DNA from: UBA1672 sp050633505
Lineage (GTDB): Bacteria > Pseudomonadota > Alphaproteobacteria > Micavibrionales > Micavibrionaceae
NCBI GenBank assembly: GCA_050633505.1
Contig: JBOEGQ010000010.1
Span: 62,001-126,000, forward strand
Direction: 5' to 3'
DNA length: 64,000 bases
Position numbers and translations under genes: made by a program. The notes under the pieces are model-generated. The model saw only the letters and a program-made list of their open reading frames with translations, was not told where the DNA came from and ran no database searches. Of the stretch, positions 51,064-60,747 are shown piece after piece (the stretch's first letter is position 1; every line of letters starts with the position of its first letter).

Positions 51064-51921
51064 TTATTTATCCCCACAAGAGATTTCCACAACCCGCGGA
51101 TTACCTGCCATATCCATATGAACGGTGCGTTGCGCAAATCCAGTTGTCTCGCTGAGTCGCATCACATCATCTTTTTGGTCATAGCCAATTTCAAACAGAC
51201 CGATTCCGTTTGGATTCAAATAAGTTTTTAAATGGGAAAAAATCGTTTTATAAGGTTGCAGCCCATCTTGCCCTCCATCCAAAGCAAGAATCGGATCATG
51301 ATTCTTAACTTCAGGCGATAAAGAGGGAATCACAGCACTTCGTATATAGGGAGGATTCGAGACAATTAGGTCAAACGTGCCTTCCACCGACTCAAACCAC
51401 GAGCCGCATAGAAACTCACATCGATCATCCACCTTATTCAGCTTCGCATTGTCTCGGGCACAATCCAACGCATTCTCTGACACATCAACGGCGAGCGCCT
51501 TTGCCTTTGGGAATTCAGATAAGAGAGCAATCACGATACATCCACTTCCCGTTCCCAAATCAAGAATGCGTATCTCTCTATCTTTATCGAACAAGGATAA
51601 TGCACGATCAATAATCGTTTCGGTATCAGATCTTGGGTCAAGTGTATGTTGGTTCACCTGAAACGGCAGCCCCCAAAATTCATTCCGGCAATATATACGG
51701 GATAAAGGCTTTCCTGATAGACGTACATCAATGTCATTACGAATTTCTTGAACCACATCCGGCTCCAATACGGCATCAGGGTGAGAGATTAAATCCCCCC
51801 ATGTACGCCCACTTCGTTCTTCCAGAATAATACGTGCCTCGAATTGATAAGATTCGATCTCGGCCTGCTTCAAAGCATCAATAATTAATCTGTGAACTGC
51901 ATTTAGCGTATCAGATGCCAT
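51064..51921 (-). CDS. prmC: Peptide chain release factor N5-glutamine methyltransferase PrmC
   Basis: PrmC (HemK) methylates the glutamine of the GGQ loop in RF1 and RF2. The 285-residue protein has an N-terminal helical domain, the SAM motif ILDLGTGSGCIVIALLSEFP and the catalytic NPPY in LIVSNPPYIRSAVIPSL. It follows prfA by 24 bases, the classic prfA-prmC pair. Confidence 0.95.
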   Translation of the reverse strand: MASDTLNAVHRLIIDALKQAEIESYQFEARIILEERSGRTWGDLISHPDAVLEPDVVQEIRNDIDVRLSGKPLSRIYCRNEFWGLPFQVNQHTLDPRSDTETIIDRALSLFDKDREIRILDLGTGSGCIVIALLSEFPKAKALAVDVSENALDCARDNAKLNKVDDRCEFLCGSWFESVEGTFDLIVSNPPYIRSAVIPSLSPEVKNHDPILALDGGQDGLQPYKTIFSHLKTYLNPNGIGLFEIGYDQKDDVMRLSETTGFAQRTVHMDMAGNPRVVEISCGDK

Positions 51922-51945
51922 ACAAAGAAAAGCCTTCTTGCCCTA

Positions 51946-53010
51946 TTAACTTTCAAGATTGGCAAGAGCCGTCGCTTGATCCTCTGCAATGAGAGCATCA
52001 ATGACCTCATCCAGACATTCACCACTGACTACATCTTCCAACTTATACAGTGTCAGATTAATACGGTGATCCGTCAAACGCCCTTGCGGAAAGTTATATG
52101 TCCGAATACGTTCAGATCTGTCGCCTGAGCCGACCTGTGATTTGCGATCTTCTGCACGTTCATCTGCAAGCTGCTGACGTTGAAGATCATACAAACGAGT
52201 ACGCAAAACCTTCATCGCCTTGTCTTTATTTTTATGCTGAGAGCGCTCTTCTTGCATCTCGACCGTTACACCGGTTGGTAAGTGAACAATCCGCACCGCA
52301 CTATCTGTTGTATTAACGTGCTGTCCCCCTGCCCCTTGAGATCGATATGTGTCAATTCGCAAATCTTTGGTTTCAATCTGTACGTCAACCTCTTCCGCCT
52401 CAGGCAATACAGCAACCGTTGCCGCAGATGTGTGCACGCGCCCCTGAGTTTCCGTTTTAGGGACACGCTGCACCCGATGGACACCAGATTCAAATTTCAT
52501 CTTGGAAAACACATTTGCCCCTGAAATTTGGGCAACAATCTCTTTATAACCACCGATATCGTTTTCAGAGGCCTCGACCACCTCTAAACGCCACCCCATT
52601 TTAGAGGCATATCCCTTATACATACCGAATAAATCTGCAGAGAATAAAGCAGCCTCATCACCCCCGGTACCAGCGCGAATTTCTAAAATCGCATTCTTGG
52701 TGTCTGCCTCATCTTTTGGAATAAGTGCAAGTTGAATTTGTTTTTCAAGCTCAGGTATACGCGCATTCAAAGCGCGCAACTCTTCCTCCGCAATATCTTT
52801 CATTTCCGGGTCTTCAAGCATTTCCGCGAGATCTTCTTTTTCGCTCAGAGCACTTCCCAGTTCATCAATAGCCTCAACAACCGGTGATAGCTCTGCATAC
52901 TCGACAGAAAGCTTTGTAAATTCATCACCACTCAGCCCCCCTTCGGACATAAGGGCAGCCAGCTCTTCATGGCGCATACGGATTGATAATAACTTTTCCT
53001 GCATAGACAT
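51946..53010 (-). CDS. prfA: Peptide chain release factor 1
   Basis: RF1 reads UAA and UAG and triggers peptide release. The 354-residue protein has the GGQ loop in YRSQGAGGQHVNTTDSAVRI and the codon-reading P-x-T tripeptide as PKT (HRVQRVPKTETQGRVHTSA), where E. coli has PAT. Length and both motifs mark it as RF1 rather than RF2. Substrate of the PrmC encoded directly downstream. Confidence 0.98.
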   Translation of the reverse strand: MSMQEKLLSIRMRHEELAALMSEGGLSGDEFTKLSVEYAELSPVVEAIDELGSALSEKEDLAEMLEDPEMKDIAEEELRALNARIPELEKQIQLALIPKDEADTKNAILEIRAGTGGDEAALFSADLFGMYKGYASKMGWRLEVVEASENDIGGYKEIVAQISGANVFSKMKFESGVHRVQRVPKTETQGRVHTSAATVAVLPEAEEVDVQIETKDLRIDTYRSQGAGGQHVNTTDSAVRIVHLPTGVTVEMQEERSQHKNKDKAMKVLRTRLYDLQRQQLADERAEDRKSQVGSGDRSERIRTYNFPQGRLTDHRINLTLYKLEDVVSGECLDEVIDALIAEDQATALANLES

Positions 53011-53057
53011 AGTGGATTAATTCTTATTCGTTTGGGTTAATCGTGAAACTTATAGAT

Positions 53058-53903
53058 CTATTCGTCTTTAAATTCCAGTGTTTTCAGATATGCAATATCC
53101 AACGGAATATCACGGCGCACGTCCCCTTGCCCGCCCAAAGGCATCAAAATACGTCCATCAACAATAATCTCAACATTTGCGGCATTACCCAAAGACATGC
53201 TTAAGCCCGGACTATTCGGTACAAAATACTGATCTTCCTTTGCCAAAACATCAGAGACGATAACCACACCTTGTGCATTCTTTATCTCAACCCAGCTTTG
53301 TTCAATAATATTAAGGATAATACCTGACCTCTGCTCATCTTGCGCACCCATATCCTCAACGGGTGCCTCTACCACCCCTTCATTCACGGCAAGTGGATCT
53401 CCATCTTCAACAGAATCAATAAGGATATCTTGCCGCACATGAACAGAGATATCATCCGGCACCTTCGTCACATGCTCAACCAACGTACGATCCGTTGTCT
53501 TATAGGCATGCCAACTGATAAATAGAGCAGATAACGCGATGAGAGATAAGACAACAAGCCACAAAGCCGGCACTTTCACATCAGAAACAGGGGCATGAAA
53601 AAATAGCGCGGTATTCTTGCCCTGCCTGTCCATATATTGTGCTTTAAACAATTGAACGGCCTTCGCCCCGTCAAGCCCGAGATACTCCGCGTAGCCACGC
53701 ACAAAGCCGATGGCATAAACGCGTCCCGGCAAGCTATCGACATCTCCACGCTCAATGGCATCTATCTGACAACTGCGAATACGTAAGGCGCTTTCAACAT
53801 CTGCAAGACTTTGACCATAATGAAGGCGCGTCAAACGAAATGCTTCGCCAACTTCAACGTTCGCCAATTCTTCAAGGTCATCGACCGGTAAATCCTGTGC
53901 CAT
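53058..53903 (-). CDS. RodZ-like helix-turn-helix membrane protein
   Basis: A 281-residue protein with an N-terminal HTH_25 domain (VGEAFRLTRLHYGQSLADVE, IDAIERGDVDSLPGRVYAIG, FVRGYAEYLGLD), a single membrane helix (ALWLVVLSLIALSALFISW, about residues 115-135) and a C-terminal DUF4115-like periplasmic domain (SWVEIKNAQGVVIVSDVL). This is the layout of RodZ, which ties MreB to the membrane in cell-shape control. It lies between lysC and prfA. Confidence 0.87.
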   Translation of the reverse strand: MAQDLPVDDLEELANVEVGEAFRLTRLHYGQSLADVESALRIRSCQIDAIERGDVDSLPGRVYAIGFVRGYAEYLGLDGAKAVQLFKAQYMDRQGKNTALFFHAPVSDVKVPALWLVVLSLIALSALFISWHAYKTTDRTLVEHVTKVPDDISVHVRQDILIDSVEDGDPLAVNEGVVEAPVEDMGAQDEQRSGIILNIIEQSWVEIKNAQGVVIVSDVLAKEDQYFVPNSPGLSMSLGNAANVEIIVDGRILMPLGGQGDVRRDIPLDIAYLKTLEFKDE

Positions 53904-53950
53904 AGTGACAAAAGACTATCCCATTTCAAAAAGAAAAACCAGATGGGAAA

Positions 53951-55180
53951 CTACTCCGCATCCAATCCATACGCAGAATGAAGAGACCGTACAGCCAGCT
54001 CTGTATAATCAGCCTCAATAAGAACACTGATCTTGATTTCTGATGTAGATATCACCTGAATATTGATGTTTTTCTCAGCCAATGTTGTAAACATTGTGTT
54101 CGCCACCCCTGCGTGGCTTCTCATGCCGATTCCAACAACTGATATTTTTGCAACGTTATCATCAACAACAACATTGTCATATGTCAGATCAACACCTTCC
54201 TTGATCGTTTTCAAGGCAAGGTCGACCTCATTTTTAGGCACTGTAAATGTCATATCTGTACGCCCTTCGGCGGCGATATTCTGAACAATCATATCAACAT
54301 TCAAGGATGCAGCAGCCAAGGGGCTAAATAAACGCGCCGCAATTCCCGGTGCATCTCGCACGCTTACGACTGTAATTTTTGCCTCATCGCGACTATGTGC
54401 GATCCCACTTACGATTTCCTGTTCCACGATTTTATCCTCTGTTGTCACTAACGTTCCTTGAAGGGCACTGCCGACCTCTTCACCAAAACTGGAAAGCACT
54501 TGAATTGGCACTCCGCTTTTCGCACCCATTTCGACTGAGCGCGTTTGCAAAACTTTACTCCCCAGTGATGCAAGCTCCAGCATCTCCTCATAGGCAATAC
54601 ACACGATCTTCTTCGCCTTTGGTGCGATACGTGGATCTGCCGTGTAAACGCCATTCACATCTGTATATATATCACAGCGATCCGCATTTAATGCCGCTGC
54701 AACTGCAACCGCCGACGTATCTGATCCGCCACGCCCCAATGTCGAAATACGGTTTAATTCCGTTACCCCCTGAAACCCGGGAATAACTGCAACCTCACCA
54801 TCATCAAGGCGCTTATGCAATTCCTGCGTATCAATCTCTTCAATACGTGCCTTACCATGCACATTATTCGTTTTAATCGGCACTTGCCAACCAAGCCAAC
54901 TTCGCGCTGTCACACCGCGTTTCTGCAATGCCATCGCCATCAAACCAGAGGTGATTTGCTCTCCACTGGATACAACCGCGTCATATTCCCGAACATCGTA
55001 AAGCGGACTAATTTGTGAACAGTAATCCACCAAGGTGTTTGTCACACCTGACATCGCAGATACAACAACAACGACCCTATGTCCGTCAGATGTTTCCTTA
55101 ACAATCTTATCCGCTGCACGTTCAATACGTTCAATATCTGCAACAGAAGTTCCACCAAATTTTGCAACAATCAAAGCCAT
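53951..55180 (-). CDS. lysC: Aspartate kinase
   Basis: Aspartokinase phosphorylates aspartate, the first step towards lysine, DAP, threonine and methionine. The 409-residue protein has VAKFGGTSVADIERIERAA, the catalytic GFQGVTELNRISTLGRGGSD, and two C-terminal ACT domains (VRDAPGIAARLFSPLAAASL and GIGMRSHAGVANTMFTTLAE) for feedback control. Mono-functional type, without a homoserine dehydrogenase part. It is divergent from ubiG. Confidence 0.97.
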   Translation of the reverse strand: MALIVAKFGGTSVADIERIERAADKIVKETSDGHRVVVVVSAMSGVTNTLVDYCSQISPLYDVREYDAVVSSGEQITSGLMAMALQKRGVTARSWLGWQVPIKTNNVHGKARIEEIDTQELHKRLDDGEVAVIPGFQGVTELNRISTLGRGGSDTSAVAVAAALNADRCDIYTDVNGVYTADPRIAPKAKKIVCIAYEEMLELASLGSKVLQTRSVEMGAKSGVPIQVLSSFGEEVGSALQGTLVTTEDKIVEQEIVSGIAHSRDEAKITVVSVRDAPGIAARLFSPLAAASLNVDMIVQNIAAEGRTDMTFTVPKNEVDLALKTIKEGVDLTYDNVVVDDNVAKISVVGIGMRSHAGVANTMFTTLAEKNINIQVISTSEIKISVLIEADYTELAVRSLHSAYGLDAE

Positions 55181-55261
55181 ATTTTTAAAATCTTTATGCT
55201 CTTGTTTTTATTTCGACTGTTATCCATACTCACCCCCACATAAAAAATAAAGAGGTTTATT

Positions 55262-56011
55262 ATGCAATCACCCGATAAAAATGAAAAAAGCACAACAATA
55301 GACCCAACAGAAATATCTCACTTTTCAAAAGACTCTCCACAATGGTGGGATGAAGATGGCCCGTTCAAACCATTGCATCGCCTAAATCCAGTCCGCATGG
55401 AGTACATCAAGCGCACTATCTGCAACCATTACAACAAAGATTTCAACGATATACAGGCCTTACAAAACCTGAATATTTTAGATATAGGATGCGGTGGCGG
55501 CCTTGTATGTGAATCTCTTGCCCGGATGCGTGCCAATGTAACAGGTATTGATGCAGATCCACACGCCATTCAGGCGGCGAAGGATCACGCAATAGAGAGT
55601 GATTTAGATATTAACTATATAAATGATGATGCCGAGAATATAGACGAACAATTTGATGTCGTTCTGGCCTTGGAAATCATAGAGCATGTTTCCGATGTTG
55701 CCGCGTTCATCACGCTCTGTCACAAACGTTTAAAACCGGGGGGTGTCCTTATTCTTTCCACCCTTAACCGTACGGTAAAATCATACGCCCTTGGCATTAT
55801 TGGTGCAGAATATATTTTAGGCTGGGTTCCGCGCGGCACGCATAACTGGAAAAAATTTATGAAGCCATCCGAAATCGCTTCATATGCACGGCAAAAAAAC
55901 TTAAAACCTGATAATGTAACGGGGCTTATCTTCAATCCGTTGAAAAATACGTTTGCGCTATCCGATACAGATTTGGATGTGAACTATCTCATATGCTTTA
56001 CGGATAAATGA
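55262..56011 (+). CDS. ubiG: Bifunctional 2-polyprenyl-6-hydroxyphenol / demethylubiquinol O-methyltransferase UbiG
   Basis: UbiG performs both O-methylations in ubiquinone synthesis. The 249-residue protein has the family start HFSKDSPQWWDEDGPFKPLH, LHRLNPVRMEYI, the SAM motif NILDIGCGGGLVCESLARM, VVLALEIIEHVSDVAAFI and the C-terminal GTHNWKKFMKPSEI. A good AGAGG site precedes the ATG. Confidence 0.96.
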   Translation: MQSPDKNEKSTTIDPTEISHFSKDSPQWWDEDGPFKPLHRLNPVRMEYIKRTICNHYNKDFNDIQALQNLNILDIGCGGGLVCESLARMRANVTGIDADPHAIQAAKDHAIESDLDINYINDDAENIDEQFDVVLALEIIEHVSDVAAFITLCHKRLKPGGVLILSTLNRTVKSYALGIIGAEYILGWVPRGTHNWKKFMKPSEIASYARQKNLKPDNVTGLIFNPLKNTFALSDTDLDVNYLICFTDK

Positions 56012-56044
56012 ATTCCGCACATAAAGCACATCCAATATTTATGT

Positions 56045-56287
56045 CTAGGCAACAAGAGTTAGTTCTTTATCGAAGACATCCAACGCACTTTTCATGACAT
56101 TACGTGGTACAGGAATAAATTGATTTTCCTGATCACTACGTTCCAAAATAACGCGTAACTCTTCCAGAGTATAGATAACATTGGTTTTCACTTGCGGGTT
56201 TCCGAAGAAGACAACCGGATTATCACCAAAAGTCCAGCGATAGCTCCAAAATACATTTGTTCCGCGCTTTTTAAATTCCGTTACCAT
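56045..56287 (-). CDS. Hypothetical protein (80 aa)
   Basis: An 80-residue soluble protein starting MVTEFKKRGTNVFWSYRWTF, with an AAGGTG site six bases before the ATG at 56287; the frame opens three codons earlier at a GTG. Contains several aromatic residues and NVIYTLEELRVILERS. Unknown family. It converges with ubiG at 33 bases. Confidence 0.7.
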   Translation of the reverse strand: MVTEFKKRGTNVFWSYRWTFGDNPVVFFGNPQVKTNVIYTLEELRVILERSDQENQFIPVPRNVMKSALDVFDKELTLVA

Positions 56288-56438
56288 GGTTATCACCTTA
56301 TAAAATATGTTTTTTTATTTATATTAGGATTAATTAATACACATTTTATTGAGTTATGTCAAATTATCTTAAGGTTATATTAACCTCTGCTCCCTTTCCT
56401 TCTGTACAACACAAGGACAAAACGCTAGAGTTCTGAAT

Positions 56439-56636
56439 ATGAACAATATGCTCTTTATTCTTATAATTCTTTCCCTCTTCTCAGTTGTCGCCGTACTGGC
56501 AATGGGAATATTCTCTATGATTAAAGGTGGAGAGTTTAATGAAAAGCACGGCAATAAGCTTATGCGTTTACGGATTATTTTACAGGCCTTGGCCGTATTA
56601 CTTCTTGCCTTTGCTGCATTTTTGTCTCAAAATTAA
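56439..56636 (+). CDS. HIG1 domain (twin transmembrane) small protein
   Basis: A 65-residue protein with two membrane helices (FILIILSLFSVVAVLAMGIF and IILQALAVLLLAFAAFL) joined by the HIG1-like loop GGEFNEKHGNKLMRLR. Homologues in alphaproteobacteria and mitochondria associate with respiratory complexes. It lies 39 bases before etfB, consistent with a link to electron transfer. ATGs at codons 1 and 4 are both possible. Confidence 0.82.
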   Translation: MNNMLFILIILSLFSVVAVLAMGIFSMIKGGEFNEKHGNKLMRLRIILQALAVLLLAFAAFLSQN

Positions 56637-56675
56637 TTATTCTATTGCTCTTCATATTTCAGGAGACACAACCAT

Positions 56676-57440
56676 ATGAAAATACTTGTCCCCGTTAAAC
56701 GCGTTGTAGACTACAATGTTAAGACACGCGTAAAATCAGATAATAGCGGCGTTGAACTTTCCAACGTCAAAATGTCGGTCAATCCATTTGACGAGATTGC
56801 CGTGGAAGAAGCCGTCCGATTAAAAGAGGCTGGCAAAGCTTCGGAAATCGTCGTGGTTACAATCGGCCCCGAAAAAGCACAAGAACAAATCCGTACATCT
56901 ATGGCGATTGGAGCCGATCGCGGAATCTTGGTTAAAACCGATCAACCCATTGACCTTGGCGGCGTTGAGCCTTTGGCTGTTGCCAAGACTCTAAAGGCGT
57001 TAATCGATAAAGAAGCCCCCGATCTGGTTATCATGGGTAAACAATCCATTGATGATGATTCAAACCAAACGGGACAAATGCTTGCCGCACTCCTTGGTTG
57101 GGCACAAGGCACATTCGCCTCTGAGCTGACAATAGAAGATGGGAAAGCCACCGTAACACGTGAAATTGATGGTGGCCTTGAGACATTGGAACTTAAAACA
57201 CCTGCAATTATAACAACAGATCTCCGCTTGAACGAGCCGCGCTATGCAAAACTACCGGACATCATGAAGGCCAAGAAAAAACCTTTAGATGTGTTGGAGC
57301 CTTCCGATCTGGGTGTCGATTACACACCACGCCTTGAGATCATCAGTGTCAATGAACCCGAAGAAAGGTCTGGCGGCATAAAGGTATCAAGTGTGGACGA
57401 ACTAATCGAAAAATTAAAAAACGAAGCAAAGGTGATATAG
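56676..57440 (+). CDS. etfB: Electron transfer flavoprotein subunit beta
   Basis: EtfB binds AMP and, with EtfA, carries electrons from acyl-CoA and other dehydrogenases to ETF-ubiquinone oxidoreductase. The 254-residue protein has MKILVPVKRVVDYNVKTRVK, NPFDEIAVEEAVRLKEAG and the signature EPRYAKLPDIMKAKKKPLD. AGGAG precedes the ATG. It is followed by etfA after one base. Confidence 0.97.
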   Translation: MKILVPVKRVVDYNVKTRVKSDNSGVELSNVKMSVNPFDEIAVEEAVRLKEAGKASEIVVVTIGPEKAQEQIRTSMAIGADRGILVKTDQPIDLGGVEPLAVAKTLKALIDKEAPDLVIMGKQSIDDDSNQTGQMLAALLGWAQGTFASELTIEDGKATVTREIDGGLETLELKTPAIITTDLRLNEPRYAKLPDIMKAKKKPLDVLEPSDLGVDYTPRLEIISVNEPEERSGGIKVSSVDELIEKLKNEAKVI

Positions 57441-57441
57441 T

Positions 57442-58371
57442 ATGAGCATTCTTATCCTTGCAGAACATGACAATAGCAATATCAAATCATCAACATTAAA
57501 TACGGTAAGCGCCGCCACACAAATTGGTGGTGACATCCATATTCTGGTCGCCGGAGCAAGTTGTGATGCCGCCGCGCAAAGCGCCGCGCAGATCGCGGGT
57601 GTGTCCAAGGTTATAAAGGCAGATGATGCAGGGTTAGATCATGGGGTCGCCGAAAACATCGCCCCTATCCTTGTTGATTTAGCCGACAACTACTCACATA
57701 TTTTGGCATCTGCAACAACATATGGAAAGAACATCCTTCCGCGTGCTGCTGCCCTTTTGGATACACAGCAAATTTCAGATATTATCGCCGTCGAAAGCCC
57801 GGACACGTTCAAACGCCCTGTCTACGCAGGCAATGCGATCGCAACTGTGAAATCAACAGACGCACTCAAACTGATTACTGTTCGCGGGACAACATTCGAT
57901 ACCGCACCGAACACAGGTGGAAACGCACAAATAGAAGATTACAAATCTGTTGAGGCATCAGATTTGAGCCAATTTGTAAAAGCTGCGTTATCAGAATCAG
58001 AACGCCCCGAACTCACAGCAGCCAATATTGTTATATCTGGTGGCCGCGGTGTCGGATCAGAAGAAAACTTTGCATTAATTGAAAAGCTTGCAGATAAGCT
58101 CAATGCCGCTGTCGGTGCATCACGCGCCGCCGTTGATGCGGGATACGTATCCAATGACTATCAGGTTGGACAAACCGGAAAGGTGGTTGCCCCGGATCTT
58201 TATATTGCCGTTGGTATATCCGGTGCTATCCAACATCTGGCCGGTATGAAAGATTCAAAGATCATCGTTGCGATTAACAAAGATGAAGACGCACCTATAT
58301 TCTCTGTTGCTGATTACGGGTTGGTCGCAGATTTGTTTGATGCGGTACCGGAACTAACGGATAAGTTATAA
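57442..58371 (+). CDS. etfA: Electron transfer flavoprotein subunit alpha
   Basis: EtfA holds the FAD of the electron transfer flavoprotein. The FAD-binding C-terminal half has VISGGRGVGSEENFALIEKL, ASRAAVDAGYVSNDYQVGQT and PDLYIAVGISGAIQHLAGM. Length 309 is typical for alphaproteobacterial and mitochondrial ETF. It converges with the pentapeptide gene at 7 bases. Confidence 0.97.
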   Translation: MSILILAEHDNSNIKSSTLNTVSAATQIGGDIHILVAGASCDAAAQSAAQIAGVSKVIKADDAGLDHGVAENIAPILVDLADNYSHILASATTYGKNILPRAAALLDTQQISDIIAVESPDTFKRPVYAGNAIATVKSTDALKLITVRGTTFDTAPNTGGNAQIEDYKSVEASDLSQFVKAALSESERPELTAANIVISGGRGVGSEENFALIEKLADKLNAAVGASRAAVDAGYVSNDYQVGQTGKVVAPDLYIAVGISGAIQHLAGMKDSKIIVAINKDEDAPIFSVADYGLVADLFDAVPELTDKL

Positions 58372-58378
58372 CACGTCC

Positions 58379-59671
58379 TTATTCCTGATCTTTAGGCAAT
58401 TGAAAGACTGGTCGACTTTCATCACGATCAAATTTTGCGCCCTCGGTTTGCGCCTTATCGAAATTCGTGAAATCCATAACAGCACCTGTAAAGTCAGCCC
58501 CCCGAAGGTCTGCCTCACTTAGATCGGCATAAGATAAATCCGCACCAGTGAAAATCGCGTCTTTTAACTGAGCACCTGAAAAATCAATGTATTTCAATCG
58601 TGCACCACTAAAATCACATGGATTGAAGCGCTGCGTCCCCCCCGCGCCAAGCATTAATGCCGCGCAATTAGCCCCCTTTAAAACAGCATGAGAGAAATTC
58701 GTGTCTTTAAATGAAGATCCCCTTAAATCCGCATCTTCCAAATCACAATTTCGAAAGTCAGAGCCATCAAGAACCGCACTTTGCAATTGGACTTTATACA
58801 AATTCATTCCAAAGAATTTTGTCTCTAGCGCCTTAATCGCTGTTAAATGTTCCATCTTCAATGAGCCAAGCAAACGCAAATCAACATTACTAAGGTCAAG
58901 TTGTTGTCCACTATCCCCTTTGGATTTCAACCAATCACGATGGCTTTCCAATAATTTTGGTAAGGGTGAAGATAAATCGGAAACAGGCACCCCCACATTC
59001 TCATCCGTAATAGCCTCAGACAGATCCATACCAAGATTTTGCATCACCGAAACATCAACACCCGTAAAAATAGCCGATTTTATATTCGCACCGGCAAGAA
59101 CTGCACCGGCAATATCTACATTAGACAAGTTCGCCCCTTCCAGGCTTGCCCCGCGTAAATCCGCCTTCGCCATGTTCGCACCAGCCAACATTGCATCAGA
59201 AAAATCTGCATTAGAAGCCATTGAGCCAATAAGCTTTGCACCGCTCAGATTTGCGCCCTTAAAATTCACCGCCTTTTGCGCGCCATACTCCCCAACAGAA
59301 GCAATACCACCTGAACGCAAGTCTGCGCGTTCCAAATCTGCGCCTTGTAAATTTGCATTTTCAATACGTGCACCCCTTAGATCCGTCCGAACAAAACACG
59401 TTTGATATAAATTTGAATGGCTAAGATCACATGCATAAAGAACTGCTTCTTGAAAATCCGCATGCGACAGATCCATATATTCCATATGGCAACCGCTAAA
59501 GTTCGCCTGTCGTAAATCTTTACCGTTTAGTGATAATCCACCAAGGTCAACATTTTCCAAAATTGCCCGACGCCCGCCAATACGCGCATTCAAAAACCGA
59601 ACATGCAAATCAGCCATCGCATCTAATTGATCCTGAGAGATTTTTGTCAGGCTGCTATGTTTTTGCGACAT
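58379..59671 (-). CDS. Pentapeptide-repeat protein
   Basis: A 430-residue protein built of A(D/N)LXX repeats in two blocks (about residues 45-225 and 290-415) separated by a non-repeat linker. Such repeats form a right-handed quadrilateral beta-helix; some members mimic DNA and protect gyrase, others have unknown roles. No signal peptide or extra domain. AGGGG lies before the ATG. Function cannot be deduced. Confidence 0.93.
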   Translation of the reverse strand: MSQKHSSLTKISQDQLDAMADLHVRFLNARIGGRRAILENVDLGGLSLNGKDLRQANFSGCHMEYMDLSHADFQEAVLYACDLSHSNLYQTCFVRTDLRGARIENANLQGADLERADLRSGGIASVGEYGAQKAVNFKGANLSGAKLIGSMASNADFSDAMLAGANMAKADLRGASLEGANLSNVDIAGAVLAGANIKSAIFTGVDVSVMQNLGMDLSEAITDENVGVPVSDLSSPLPKLLESHRDWLKSKGDSGQQLDLSNVDLRLLGSLKMEHLTAIKALETKFFGMNLYKVQLQSAVLDGSDFRNCDLEDADLRGSSFKDTNFSHAVLKGANCAALMLGAGGTQRFNPCDFSGARLKYIDFSGAQLKDAIFTGADLSYADLSEADLRGADFTGAVMDFTNFDKAQTEGAKFDRDESRPVFQLPKDQE

Positions 59672-59787
59672 ATCCCCTATCCATTCTTATTGCCTCAATA
59701 AGCAGCAGAAATGCCGCAGAACCCCTAGTTTAACATGAATAATATTAAGAAAATGCATAGACGTTTTGATCATACATATGCATGGTA

Positions 59788-60411
59788 TTAATAGGCCAAT
59801 GTAAGAGCATTCAAAAGATTTCTCATATGGTGATCATGCCACTGTGCATCTCCATACATCTCATAAATAACCTGATTATTAGGATCCAGAATAAGTGTGA
59901 CAGGCAGGCTGTCCAGATTAAATAATTTTCTTAGATTCTGACCATAATCGTGATATTCCGCAACGGAACGCACATGATGTTTCTTTGTAAAAGATATCAG
60001 CCCTACCTGATTTTCTGGTCGGTCGATTGAAACCGCAACGACACGCCAATCTGTATTATCCTGAAAAGACTCTTTCAAACGCTTCAAAGAGGGAAGCTCT
60101 TCTACACACGGTGTGCACCATGTCGCCCATATATTTAGAACCGTGTACTTTCCGCCGTTACTCCCTAAATCAACCCATGACCCGTTAGGCCCCAGAACCT
60201 TTACTGGTGGCAAAAACACCCCCTGCCCCCGACGTTTTTCCACATGCGTAAAGCGTGAAAAGACAGTGCGTTCCAGTTTTCGCAAGTCATTTTCCGCCCT
60301 TCCACTGTAAGACGACCAAGACATCATAAACATGGTAAGTGCAATCCCCACCAGTGCCACGATCAAAACAATATGATCTTGTCCTTCTTTGGTTTTAATA
60401 CCTTCCAACAT
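59788..60411 (-). CDS. TlpA/ResA-like membrane-anchored thioredoxin
   Basis: A 207-residue protein with an N-terminal membrane anchor (IVLIVALVGIALTMFMMSW) and a periplasmic thioredoxin domain with the active site WATWCTPCVEELPSLKRL and cis-proline region DSLPVTLILDPN. TlpA-type proteins keep cytochrome-related or other periplasmic thiols reduced. The ATG at 60411 has AAGG at six bases, which I prefer over the ATG twelve codons upstream. Confidence 0.9.
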   Translation of the reverse strand: MLEGIKTKEGQDHIVLIVALVGIALTMFMMSWSSYSGRAENDLRKLERTVFSRFTHVEKRRGQGVFLPPVKVLGPNGSWVDLGSNGGKYTVLNIWATWCTPCVEELPSLKRLKESFQDNTDWRVVAVSIDRPENQVGLISFTKKHHVRSVAEYHDYGQNLRKLFNLDSLPVTLILDPNNQVIYEMYGDAQWHDHHMRNLLNALTLAY

Positions 60412-60535
60412 ATTACGCCTTGACCTCCCATCGGATTTGTTATGCATTAAAGATCAGAAACAAACAGAGTTAGGGGTTTTCTTTTCCTCTATTCCACGAT
60501 ACATACTAATGTTAACAGATAATGGAATGTATATC

Positions 60536-60718
60536 ATGAAAATCACACAATATTTTATTGCTACTTTTCTTTGCTCTGCCACCCTTTTTGTTGCCAGCTG
60601 CGGAATAAAACCACCACATGTTGAGCCACCTGAAGGCGCCGAGCATGACACATTCCCGGCAACCTACCCGGACACAAGCACTGATCCGCGCCCTGGTTTA
60701 GAGCATAAGCCACAATAA
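60536..60718 (+). CDS. LptM-like small lipoprotein before lysA
   Basis: A 60-residue lipoprotein with a signal of about 21 residues and lipobox LFVASC, then GIKPPHVEPPEGA and a Pro/Asp-rich tail. A similar lipoprotein (YifL, LptM) precedes lysA or dapF in many proteobacteria and stabilises the LPS transport protein LptD. Sequence match to LptM is limited to CGxKxP, so the call rests partly on place. The frame is open upstream, but the signal peptide begins at 60536. Confidence 0.76.
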   Translation: MKITQYFIATFLCSATLFVASCGIKPPHVEPPEGAEHDTFPATYPDTSTDPRPGLEHKPQ

Positions 60719-60747
60719 AATAAAAAAGAGTTAAGGTAAGACCGTCA

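Noticed and set aside
50834..51121. Plus-strand ORF in the prmC-DUF4167 gap, and a minus-strand TTG frame of about 50 codons there
   Set aside because: The plus frame runs into prmC and starts inside the DUF4167 gene, and neither has a ribosome binding site or recognisable motif. I see no convincing gene in 50850-51063.
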